Shown here one piece after another: positions 8,843-16,213 of a stretch of DNA of 64,000 nt (position 1 is the first letter of the stretch; each line of letters opens with the position of its first letter). Position numbers and translations under genes: made by a program. The notes under the pieces were generated by a model. It had not been told where the DNA came from. It saw only the letters and a list, made by a program, of their open reading frames with translations, and did no database searches. Source of the DNA: Streptococcus salivarius (GTDB lineage: Bacteria > Bacillota > Bacilli > Lactobacillales > Streptococcaceae). The stretch lies in the NCBI RefSeq assembly GCF_002094975.1, contig NZ_CP015283.1, positions 2,031,501 to 2,095,500 on the forward strand, read 5' to 3'.

Positions 8843-9628
8843 ATGAATGTAAATTATTTAAAAAGATACATCATCAGTTCTTATGTCCTTGTTTGGGCAC
8901 TCATTATTTTTGTAGCAGCTCCTGCAAGTTTAGTATTTAAGGTTCCACCTGTTATCATGTGGATTGTACGAAATATCGTCGCATGGTCTCCATCATACCT
9001 TCTTTTATTTGGATGGAAGTATTTCAGGACTGATGAGAAAAGAACAACTTTCCTTAAGCGGTGTTTCTCTGCTAAAGTGTCGTTACTCCCACTGCTATCT
9101 TCATTTGGTCTTACATTTGGGCTCAGTATTTTATCACTCTTCCTCTACTCACTTATGACCAAAAAAACAATGTTCTCCTACATCAATCTAGGAACCGTAT
9201 CATTGCCACTAAGTATTTTCTTATCATTTACATCAGGTCCGACTGGAGAAGAATTAGGGTGGCGTGGTTATATGAGAGAAGAATTTAATAAAAAATATCA
9301 TTTTTTAAAATCCTCTATTGACCAAGGCCTAGTCTGGTGTTTCTGGCATACACTTCTGTGGGTTGTAGATTCAAAATTTACGGACTGGCGCGCGGTTCCT
9401 TATATTATTGCTAATATAGTTGTGATTACATCTATTACTATTTGTATGAATATTATTCTGGAAAAATATAATAATCTGATTTATTCTATTTTCATGCATT
9501 TTGGCTTTAATATCATTTATGTATTTTTGGATGCTGATATCGGATTTTTTATCATTTTGACCTTGCTATACCTACTTATCACTCCGATTGCAATTCATAT
9601 ACGAAATAAAACTGTGGAGAGATTATAA
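8843..9628 (+). CDS. CPBP-family intramembrane metalloprotease (Abi/CAAX-like)
   Basis: The 261-residue protein has about 7-8 predicted membrane helices. It carries the CPBP motifs: GPTGEELGWRGYMREEF gives EExxxR, VWCFWHTLLWV gives the first His motif, and SIFMHFGFNIIY gives the second His motif. These residues would bind zinc in the membrane. Family members process prenylated-type peptides or give immunity to bacteriocins (Abi/PlnI-like proteins); which applies here is unknown. It is translationally close to the XRE regulator upstream (4-base gap) and its own AGAGGA site lies in the end of that gene. No bacteriocin precursor was recognised nearby. Confidence 0.83.
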   Translation: MNVNYLKRYIISSYVLVWALIIFVAAPASLVFKVPPVIMWIVRNIVAWSPSYLLLFGWKYFRTDEKRTTFLKRCFSAKVSLLPLLSSFGLTFGLSILSLFLYSLMTKKTMFSYINLGTVSLPLSIFLSFTSGPTGEELGWRGYMREEFNKKYHFLKSSIDQGLVWCFWHTLLWVVDSKFTDWRAVPYIIANIVVITSITICMNIILEKYNNLIYSIFMHFGFNIIYVFLDADIGFFIILTLLYLLITPIAIHIRNKTVERL

Positions 9629-9790
9629 TGAGAAAAATCCTCCATTAACCGTACAAAATTTTAAGCCCATTCTGAGAAAAAGCCAACAATTAACTTTTAA
9701 AATGAAATCACTTGCAAATTCCTTAGTTTAGTCATTATTTAATCTATCGCTATTTCACTCTATTACTGTTTCAGTAACAAGCTTACCCAA

Positions 9791-10546
9791 TCAACAGTTC
9801 GAACTAAATATTTCATTTCGCAGAATCATAGAGTAGGCTCTAGGATTTTCAGTGATCTTGCGACAGTGACCATATCCTTGCCAAATATGAAATTTGGCTT
9901 GAGGATACTTTTTGGGGAGAGCTTTTTTAGCAGCTATCAAGTCGAATTCTTTTGAACCATAAAAGAATACACAACTTTTTTGTTCCTCTGGCGTAAGGTT
10001 GGGCAAATCCACAAATGCACAATCATGGGAAATATGTTTGATGCTTTCTTCATCCATAGCAATGAAAGAATCTGCCATCATCACTCCTTTTTCTCCATAA
10101 AGTGAAACCATCTTTCGAACAGCTAGATCTATGTTGCGTATAGCTTTTCTATGTTTTTTTAGCAATAGGTACCTAGTAAATACATCAAGCAAAGGTGATT
10201 TTGTCCATAAACTTACCCCCTCAAAAACAACCTTACCAAACCCGATATCCTTATATTTCAATAATTTTAGTAAAACGACTCCACCCAAGGAAGCACCGAA
10301 CGCTAAACGCAAGTCTTTAATATGATGATCCTTTAAATATTCATAAATCATTTGGCTTTCCTTAAGAGCCGATTCGTAAATGGTCGAAGCTGATTGCCCA
10401 TGTGCAGATAAATCCGGAATGATATATCTAAACTCTTGTCCCATCTGATCTGCAATCAGCGATTTCATCCCTTGTGCAGAAGATAACATTGGATGGATTA
10501 ATAATATCGTCTCCTTCTGATTAGAATTAAGATCAAGAATGTTCAT
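9791..10546 (-). CDS. Alpha/beta hydrolase, paralogue B
   Basis: This 251-residue alpha/beta hydrolase is only distantly similar to the A1/A2 pair. Motifs are TILLIHPMLSSAQGMKSL (oxyanion strand), IPDLSAHGQS, AFGASLGGVVLLKLL (nucleophile Ser), FFYGSKEFDLI (acid region) and WQGYGHCRKI (catalytic His). No signal peptide. It lies convergent to the CPBP gene and is followed upstream (36-base gap) by a small gene of unknown function on the same strand, so they may share a transcript. The presence of three such hydrolases in 6 kb is unusual. Confidence 0.75.
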   Translation of the reverse strand: MNILDLNSNQKETILLIHPMLSSAQGMKSLIADQMGQEFRYIIPDLSAHGQSASTIYESALKESQMIYEYLKDHHIKDLRLAFGASLGGVVLLKLLKYKDIGFGKVVFEGVSLWTKSPLLDVFTRYLLLKKHRKAIRNIDLAVRKMVSLYGEKGVMMADSFIAMDEESIKHISHDCAFVDLPNLTPEEQKSCVFFYGSKEFDLIAAKKALPKKYPQAKFHIWQGYGHCRKITENPRAYSMILRNEIFSSNC

Positions 10547-10582
10547 TTTTTTCCACCAGATTTCCTTCCTTTACTACTCTTC

Positions 10583-10969
10583 TTAAGTTTCATCCAGATA
10601 AATATTGACTGCTAGGTATTCTTGCTTTTTAGCATAAGCAAATACATCTGAGGCTCTAATATAATCAAAAATATTTTCCTCTAAATCTTCATCCCAGGTT
10701 GATTCACTAAAGATTTGATTGTCTTGACTAGCTTCATAGAAAATATCAAGGTGAACTTGATAAAACTCTTCATCTTCATTTGGAGCTTGCCTTACTAACG
10801 ATAGTTGAAACAAGGGTTTATTAGATATAGCTGAATATGCCCCTGTCTCAAATAAAATCATCTCATCCTCAATAGGAACACTACACAAATCTTCAAAGAT
10901 TTCTACCATATCCTCTAAAGGCATCTTATCAGTGATTCTATCTTTTAAAAATTCAAGTGATTGCTTCAT
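10583..10969 (-). CDS. Small acidic protein of unknown function
   Basis: A 128-residue, strongly acidic, soluble protein with no cysteine motif, signal peptide or membrane helix. The middle reads as alternating beta-strands (PLFQLSLVRQ, EFYQVHLDIFYEAS) and the end has aromatic and acidic residues (DEDLEENIFDYI). I do not recognise the family. The size and charge would fit an immunity protein or a small regulatory partner, but that is a guess. It sits 36 bases upstream of hydrolase B on the same strand. Confidence 0.6.
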   Translation of the reverse strand: MKQSLEFLKDRITDKMPLEDMVEIFEDLCSVPIEDEMILFETGAYSAISNKPLFQLSLVRQAPNEDEEFYQVHLDIFYEASQDNQIFSESTWDEDLEENIFDYIRASDVFAYAKKQEYLAVNIYLDET

Positions 10970-11025
10970 GCTTTTCCTCTTTCTACATAATTGCCATCAG
11001 AAACTAACTTAAAATTAAAAATGAC

Positions 11026-11280
11026 TTATAAATCAAAGTAGTATCTCCTTATTGGAGTTGCTACTATAGATGCCATAACAACTATACCGATAACAATCCA
11101 TAGCCAGATATTCCTTTGGGCCTATTCGATGACAAAAGCACTAAAATAAAGGATCACCCAAAGTATGGACAGATAAAGAGATCCCACACCTAAAAAAGCC
11201 CTGTCATCCAAGTGTAGGGAAATGGTTCCCTGATAAGATAATTCTCTAAAATAAAATAAGAAATAATCTCTCGAATTCAC
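11026..11280 (-). pseudogene. Decayed small membrane protein gene with in-frame TAG
   Basis: Reading the minus strand from GTG at 11280 gives about 50 residues ending in GSLYLSILWVILYFSAFVIE, then a TAG at 11122-11124, then in the same frame AQRNIWLWIVIGIVVMASIV and an end at 11026. Two hydrophobic helices separated by a single stop suggest one gene with a nonsense codon (perhaps TGG to TAG). The 5' side runs straight into a TGA, so the N-terminus is also lost. The family is not recognised. Confidence 0.5.
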
Positions 11281-11398
11281 TCAACTTTCTTATCTCTAAT
11301 CTGGATTTTAACTTAATAGAATGACTAATATCAGCTTGGAAAAAATCTAATAAAAAGTAGAACCTCTACTCCCTTCATTATACTACATAAATAGGATA

Positions 11399-11448
11399 AA
11401 AGACTGAACCATATAGTTTTCACCTTGGTTTCAGTCTTATTTTTTTAT
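11399..11448 (+). terminator. Hairpin with T-run, possibly bidirectional
   Basis: The arms AAGACTGAA and TTCAGTCTT, with CC/GG extending the stem, are followed by a T-run on the plus strand. On the minus strand, where it would end the toxin-antitoxin transcript from 11493, the T tract is shorter. Confidence 0.6.
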
Positions 11449-11492
11449 AAGAGCCACGTTGTAAAATGAAGTGCAACACAAAGTTCCTCATC

Positions 11493-11837
11493 CTACTTAT
11501 AAAAAATCTTGACCCAATCCTGCTCTGCACTTAGGATACGAGCAACATACACTGTATGCTTCTCCATATAATAAAATGCGAGATAGTTCTCTATTGGCAT
11601 ATAACGATAGGGTTTTCCATCATTTGTCATATCACCATACCCCCGGCTTGATACCAGAGGACATGCTTCTGGAAACAGTTCTAGGGTCTCAAGAGCGCTT
11701 AATAGCAAATCGACTTTGCCATCTGCAGCTTGCTGACTATAAAAATTCACAAGAATATAGTCGTGAATCTCTCGCAAGTCCTGCTTAGCTCTATCTGTAA
11801 GGAAGACCTGATAGCGTTTCAACTTAGTCAAGACCAA
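11493..11837 (-). CDS. ParE/RelE-family toxin, copy 1
   Basis: This 114-residue basic protein has the RelE/ParE fold pattern: YQVFLTDRAKQDLREIHDYI at the N-terminus, LETLELFPEACPLVS, then RYMPIENYLAFYYMEKHTV and VARILSAEQDW at the end. ParE-like toxins act on gyrase and RelE-like toxins cut mRNA at the ribosome; which applies cannot be read. It overlaps the antitoxin stop by 14 bases, so translation is coupled. It is about 88% identical to the toxin at 13167-13511. Confidence 0.85.
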   Translation of the reverse strand: MVLTKLKRYQVFLTDRAKQDLREIHDYILVNFYSQQAADGKVDLLLSALETLELFPEACPLVSSRGYGDMTNDGKPYRYMPIENYLAFYYMEKHTVYVARILSAEQDWVKIFYK

Positions 11838-12117
11838 ATTCCTTTCTCACATCGGCTACAGAAGTGACTTTTCCTTGAGCAATTTCCTGGTGCCCCACTA
11901 AAATCTCCTTCTTTAAGTCCTCAAAGGCCACTTGATACTGCGTGTTCTGCAAATCACTTGAAACAAATTCTCTTGGATCCACAGTCCCGTTGGCAATTTT
12001 TCGAAGTGCTGCATTCAGGACATCTGACACAGAAATTTTTTCATCTGCAAGTACTTCTTTTGTTTTCTGATAAAACATCGCATCTGCGCGAAAATTCACT
12101 GCTTTCGTGTTTGCCAT
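11824..12117 (-). CDS. RelB/DinJ-family antitoxin, copy 1
   Basis: This 97-residue antitoxin opens with a ribbon-helix-helix DNA-binding segment (AVNFRADAMFYQKTKEVLA, ISVSDVLNAALRKIANGT), the RelB/DinJ type. The C-terminal half (FEDLKKEILVGHQEIAQGKV) is the part that would wrap the toxin, and it ends RKEFGLD. An upstream in-frame start exists at 12138. I chose 12117 because AAAGGAGAGG lies just before that ATG and copy 2 starts at the equivalent place. The complex with toxin probably represses the operon through the repeated GTATATAC-type site just upstream. Confidence 0.85.
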   Translation of the reverse strand: MANTKAVNFRADAMFYQKTKEVLADEKISVSDVLNAALRKIANGTVDPREFVSSDLQNTQYQVAFEDLKKEILVGHQEIAQGKVTSVADVRKEFGLD

Positions 12118-12132
12118 TTCTACCTCTCCTTT

Positions 12133-12153
12133 GTACATACAATTTGTATATAC
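12133..12153. promoter_or_regulatory. Candidate toxin-antitoxin operator, copy 1
   Basis: Two palindromic 8-mers, GTACATAC and GTATATAC, are separated by 5 bases upstream of the antitoxin ribosome site. The same arrangement with the same spacing occurs upstream of copy 2. It fits an autoregulatory ribbon-helix-helix operator overlapping the promoter. Confidence 0.55.
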
Positions 12154-12261
12154 ATTCTACCATATGAAAGAGAGGAGATTCAAGTGAAGAATGGATTCTT
12201 CTTTCACCGAATATAAGGTGGAATAGATAAGAGGGCTGAAGTAATTAATATTTTTTGACAG

Positions 12262-12297
12262 AAAAAGGTGATAGATTATTCTGTCTATCACCTTGTG
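12262..12297 (-). terminator. Terminator of hydrolase A2
   Basis: The stem AAGGTGATAGA/TCTATCACCTT is followed on the minus strand by TTTTTC. It lies 20 bases after the hydrolase A2 stop and separates it from toxin-antitoxin copy 1. Confidence 0.8.
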
Positions 12298-12317
12298 TTT
12301 TGTATTTGCGAAGTTCC

Positions 12318-13091
12318 TTATTTCCCCTTTAAAAATGGCTCAACTAAATCAACCCACTCTTGAGGCAGGTAAGCTGATAAATAGCCATGGTTATAGCCCT
12401 TTGCTTCATACAGGATCGTGTTAGGATGCAACTGCTGAAATAATCTAGCTGATTCCTTAACACAGTTCAATTCTTTTTCACCATAAATATAGAGAACCTG
12501 CGCCTTACTTTTGGAAATCCTACTATTCAATTTGTAGTGCCTCATATAAGTTTTATAGATGGTCACTAATGTTTTGATAGGTGTCCTTGGCATATCTTCC
12601 ATAAAATAATTTTTTATCTCGTCTGGATAAGCTAACTGGGGATAGATGTTATTCATTATGCATAATTGAAGTTTACAGGCGGGTTTACCGAACATCAGTT
12701 TACCGAATAATGCTACCAATAGGATGCTAAATCTCGCCAACCTTGATTGAGGAATACAGATACTTCCGTCTATGATAGCCTTCTCAGCTATATCGCTGTC
12801 TAATGACAAAAGCTCCATGGCAATTTGACCGCCAAGTGAAACACCACCCACAGCAAGTAATTTCCCACCGCAGTTCTGTCGGACATAGTTCAGAATTTCC
12901 TGTGCCGAATCTTCCGTTGATATATAATCCTTTTGATGCTCCTCTCCGTGACCATTGAGTGTTGGTAGAATGACATGGTATTTATGAGACAAGATACGAG
13001 CTTGCCTAAGGTAACTCCACCAAGAACTACCCCCACCGTGTATTAATAAAACGGGAGGCAAATTTTTATCACCAAATTCATGAAATTTCAT
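12318..13091 (-). CDS. Alpha/beta hydrolase, paralogue A2
   Basis: This 257-residue protein is near-identical to A1 (6879-7655), with about 25 substitutions mostly in the cap (ARFSILLVALFGKLMFGKPA, CKLQLCIMNN) and at the C-terminus. The catalytic set is intact: LLIHGGGSSWWSYLRQ, GGVSLGGQIAME with the nucleophile Ser, and GYNHGYLS with the His. Similarity to A1 is strong within the coding sequence but fades within a few bases outside it. It is flanked on both sides by toxin-antitoxin pairs that are also paralogues of each other. Substrate unknown. Confidence 0.78.
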   Translation of the reverse strand: MKFHEFGDKNLPPVLLIHGGGSSWWSYLRQARILSHKYHVILPTLNGHGEEHQKDYISTEDSAQEILNYVRQNCGGKLLAVGGVSLGGQIAMELLSLDSDIAEKAIIDGSICIPQSRLARFSILLVALFGKLMFGKPACKLQLCIMNNIYPQLAYPDEIKNYFMEDMPRTPIKTLVTIYKTYMRHYKLNSRISKSKAQVLYIYGEKELNCVKESARLFQQLHPNTILYEAKGYNHGYLSAYLPQEWVDLVEPFLKGK

Positions 13092-13166
13092 ATTTGATAC
13101 CCTCCAAAATGTCTCATATAGATAGTACTATTCTTTTTTTGAACGCCTACGCTCGTCTTTTTCATT

Positions 13167-13511
13167 CTACTTATAAAAAATCTTCACCCAATCTTGTTTT
13201 GCACTTAAAATACGAGCAACAAATACTGTATGATTCTCAATATAATAAAATGCGAGATAATTCTCTATTGGCATATAACGATAGGGTTTCCCATCGTCCG
13301 TCATTTCACCATAACCTCTACTAGATACAAGTGGACATGCTTCAGGAAATATTTCTAAGGTTTCAAGAGCAGTCAATATCAAATCGACCTTACCATCTGC
13401 AGATTGTTGGCTATAAAAATTCATAACAATATAGTCATGAATTTCTCGTAAGTCCTGCTTAGCTCGATCCGCAAGAAAAACCTGATAGCGTTTCAACTTA
13501 GTCAAGGCCAA
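13167..13511 (-). CDS. ParE/RelE-family toxin, copy 2
   Basis: This 114-residue toxin differs from copy 1 at about 14 positions, mostly conservative (for example DYIVMNFYSQQSADGKVD). The core regions (RAKQDLREIHDYI, RYMPIENYLAFYY, ARILSAKQDW) are preserved, so both copies look functional. The start overlaps the antitoxin end by 14 bases as in copy 1. About 75 bases separate its stop from hydrolase A2, so read-through into the hydrolase is possible. Confidence 0.85.
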   Translation of the reverse strand: MALTKLKRYQVFLADRAKQDLREIHDYIVMNFYSQQSADGKVDLILTALETLEIFPEACPLVSSRGYGEMTDDGKPYRYMPIENYLAFYYIENHTVFVARILSAKQDWVKIFYK

Positions 13512-13791
13512 ATTCCTTTCTCACATCTGCTACAGAAGTAACTTTATCTTGCGCAATTTCCTGATGCCCGATTAAAATTTCCCTCTTTAAATCCTCAAAA
13601 GCCACTTGATACTGTGTATCTTGCAAATCACTAGAAACAAATTCTCTTGCATCAACTGTCCTATTAGCAATTTTTCTAAGTGCTGCATTGAGGACATCTG
13701 ATACCGTAATTTTTTCATCTGCTAAGATGTCTTTCGTTTTTTGGTAAAATACCGAATCTGCTCGAAAATTTACTGCTTGTGTCTTTGCCAT
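13498..13791 (-). CDS. RelB/DinJ-family antitoxin, copy 2
   Basis: This 97-residue protein is about 87% identical to copy 1, with ribbon-helix-helix AVNFRADSVFYQKTKDILA and ITVSDVLNAALRKIANRT. Differences cluster in the toxin-binding half as well as in the DNA-binding half, so cross-neutralisation of the two toxins is uncertain. The frame extends to 13830, but the ATG at 13791 has a GAAAGGAG site upstream and matches the start of copy 1. Confidence 0.85.
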   Translation of the reverse strand: MAKTQAVNFRADSVFYQKTKDILADEKITVSDVLNAALRKIANRTVDAREFVSSDLQDTQYQVAFEDLKREILIGHQEIAQDKVTSVADVRKEFGLD

Positions 13792-13807
13792 ACTAACAAC
13801 TCCTTTC

Positions 13808-13828
13808 GTAAATACATTTTGTATATAC
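13808..13828. promoter_or_regulatory. Candidate toxin-antitoxin operator, copy 2
   Basis: GTAAATAC and GTATATAC with a 5-base spacer, in the same position and phase as the site upstream of copy 1. Confidence 0.55.
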
Positions 13829-13958
13829 ATTCTAACATATAAAAGAAAAAGTATTCAACTAAAAATAACGCATCACATACGACAAAAAGCCCTTTCGTTC
13901 AAAGGTTTCTAAGATTTTAAGCAGAGAAACACACTCCACACGGTGCATCTTGTGGAAG

Positions 13959-13983
13959 TTCAAAGCTCCGGTGGAGCTTTGAA
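13959..13983. repeat. Perfect inverted repeat, 11-base arms
   Basis: Arms 13959-13969 and 13973-13983 with loop GGT; very stable hairpin, no T-run on either side. Confidence 0.85.
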
Positions 13984-14117
13984 GCGTCTCGCCTAGAAAT
14001 GTAAATGCGAGATGTTTGACTACATTTTACTAACAAACATACACACTCAACGTGAAACGAGTGCTCGCTAAGTACGTCAAGTAGTTATGTCTGTATGTGG
14101 GAACATGTCTATAACCC

Positions 14118-14148
14118 TTTTAACGATAGATAAAGTCTATCGTTAAAA
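14118..14148. repeat. Perfect inverted repeat, 13-base arms
   Basis: Arms 14118-14130 and 14136-14148 around a 5-base loop (TAAAG). No terminator tract; may be an operator or part of a transfer or replication origin. Confidence 0.85.
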
Positions 14149-14485
14149 AGTATCAGACAGATAAACTGGGATTTCTCTCTATTCTCTCCAAATGTATTAT
14201 GTGGAGCACACCACCCGTATATACAATCTAACATCTGCAAGATACTCTTTAGACAAGCTACCCTTTAAGCTGTTGTGATACTTTAAAAGTAGGTTGGATT
14301 ACTGCTCTTGTTCAATACCTAAATCCTTATTCGTGAAATTTGACTAAGCTATTATTTCAAACTTAGATGCATCAACATCTCTCCATTAGCTCCTACCCCA
14401 AAACTGGATTTGAAAAGACTTGTCTATAATGATAAGCTTTATCACGTACAAAACGGGACAGTTCTTTTTTTCTCATGTTGCATTT

Positions 14486-16213
14486 TTAAGATGCCTGAAC
14501 GGAGACCATATGTGCGTAAACACCGTCTTTTTCCATGAGTTTCTCGTGATTTCCACGCTCTATGATTTTCCCGTCAGATATAACAAGGATCTGGTCTGCA
14601 TCTTTTATCGTCTTTAATCTATGGGCAATGACAAGAAGCGTCTTATTCTTGCATAGTTCCGAAATCGCTTCTTGTATCGCACATTCATTATCTGCGTCAA
14701 CACTTGCTGTTGCTTCATCTAAAATAACGATGGGCGAATCCTTCAGGATACATCTAGCAATGGAAAGTCTTTGCTTTTCTCCGCCGGAAAGCGATGCTCC
14801 GCCTTCCCCGATTACCGTATCAAATCCTTCTGGAAACGACATAATAAGGTCATAACATCTTGCCTTCTTTGCAGCCTCAATTACTTCTTCCCTTGTAGCA
14901 TCAGGTCTACCAATTATGATATTGTTGTATATCGTGTCCTTAAAAAGATAAACCCTCTGGAACACCATACTGATTTTATCCATAAGGCTTCCCAAGGAAA
15001 CATTTTTTATATCTTTGCCATCAACTTTAATCGTTCCATCCTTGATATCCCAAAATCTCGCAAGAAGAGAGGCTATTGTAGATTTTCCACCACCTGAGGG
15101 TCCTACAAGAGCAGTCATTTCCCCCTTTTTCATAGTAAAAGAGATATGATTCAGCACATTCTTTCCTGTATAGCCAAAGCTTACATCGCTATACTCAACA
15201 AGAGAATCATTTCCCCCTGCATCTTTAGATAATGCAATATCAGCAAAATCATGAAGTTCTTCCGCTTCAAACACCTCTTCTATTCTGTCTAAAGATGCCG
15301 CTGTTACGGTAAGTCTGGTAATTTGTCCATAATAGCTCTCTATGGAAATAAATAGATCAAATAAGAACAATACCATTCCCACCATATTGTCCGACGCCAT
15401 TTCACCTTTCGCATATAACAGGCCTGCTACAGCAAGCATGAAGGATGTGCCAATCCCGTAAGTAAGGTATAAAGCCCTCGCCCACGGCCCATAACTTTTC
15501 TCAAAATCAATACTTTCCCTACAGCTTTTATCAAACTCAGCGGAAAGACTTTTTGATTTTTCCCCTAGCATATTAAATGACTTGATAATTCCTATTCCTT
15601 CGGCAAAAGCCAAAACCTCTTCCGTAAGCGATTCACTTCCCTCTTGCTTCGTCTTGGAATGCACAAGAGTCGTTTTCATCATGCAATTTCCAACGATGAA
15701 AAAGGCAATAATGACTACGCATGCAGCAACCCCTAATCGTATATCCATGACAAACATCATGAGTGTCATGAGCCCCTGGGAAATCATAAAAGTCACAAGT
15801 TCCGACAAAACACCCATACAGCACTCTTCAATAAATACCATGTCTGTACATAGAACCGTGCTTATTTTTCCCATATTTCCTTCTGTAAAGTATCCCATAG
15901 GAAGTTTCCGGAGATGATCTCCGAGTCTCATTCGCATATCCGCAAACACCTCATATCCTGTTGCGGATTGAAGAACATTCGTGATGTGTTCAAAAACAGC
16001 TTCTACCGCTATACAAATAACAAGACCAATTCCGAGATAAAGGCATATCTTTTCATTCATCTGCCCTTTCATAAACAGACTGATTGCAAAAAAACTGAAG
16101 ATTAACGGTGCCTTCATCATAATCCCCTTGATGAAAGAAGTTAGATACGAAGCTCTAATCCTGGAGCTATATTTTCCTGTCATACAAACAATTCTATGCA
16201 GTATCTTTAACAT
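14486..16213 (-). CDS. ABC half-transporter (membrane + ATPase domain), subunit 2
   Basis: The protein has 575 residues. Residues about 1-310 are a six-helix type I exporter membrane domain. Residues 330-575 are the ATPase: Walker A GPSGGGKST, Q-loop MVFQ, signature LSGGEKQR, Walker B SPIVILDEATASVD and the switch His in LLVIAHRL. All catalytic elements are present. It overlaps the upstream half-transporter by 7 bases, so the two are translated together and very likely form a heterodimer. Such pairs export drugs, lipids or peptides, and some (YbtPQ/IrtAB type) handle siderophores. The substrate is unknown here. TetR control upstream suggests induction by the substrate. Confidence 0.85.
   Translation of the reverse strand: MLKILHRIVCMTGKYSSRIRASYLTSFIKGIMMKAPLIFSFFAISLFMKGQMNEKICLYLGIGLVICIAVEAVFEHITNVLQSATGYEVFADMRMRLGDHLRKLPMGYFTEGNMGKISTVLCTDMVFIEECCMGVLSELVTFMISQGLMTLMMFVMDIRLGVAACVVIIAFFIVGNCMMKTTLVHSKTKQEGSESLTEEVLAFAEGIGIIKSFNMLGEKSKSLSAEFDKSCRESIDFEKSYGPWARALYLTYGIGTSFMLAVAGLLYAKGEMASDNMVGMVLFLFDLFISIESYYGQITRLTVTAASLDRIEEVFEAEELHDFADIALSKDAGGNDSLVEYSDVSFGYTGKNVLNHISFTMKKGEMTALVGPSGGGKSTIASLLARFWDIKDGTIKVDGKDIKNVSLGSLMDKISMVFQRVYLFKDTIYNNIIIGRPDATREEVIEAAKKARCYDLIMSFPEGFDTVIGEGGASLSGGEKQRLSIARCILKDSPIVILDEATASVDADNECAIQEAISELCKNKTLLVIAHRLKTIKDADQILVISDGKIIERGNHEKLMEKDGVYAHMVSVQAS

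Larger units (their letters stand above)
13850..14480. other. Structured non-coding region at the left edge of the element remnant
   Basis: About 630 bases without a recognisable gene, dense in inverted repeats. 13959-13983 is a perfect 11-base-arm hairpin with a 3-base loop (arms TTCAAAGCTCC). Around 13986-14013 CTCGC and GCGAG pair. CAAACA/TGTTTG and ACATACA/TGTATGT pairs follow up to about 14098. 14118-14148 is a perfect 13-base-arm hairpin (arms TTTTAACGATAGA). None has a terminator-type T-run. Such clustered repeats between cargo and chromosome suggest an origin of transfer, a replication site or an element end, but no nick consensus was identified. Confidence 0.5.

Noticed and set aside
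14118..14148. 13-base-arm hairpin as a Rho-independent terminator
   Set aside because: No T-run on either side of the stem.
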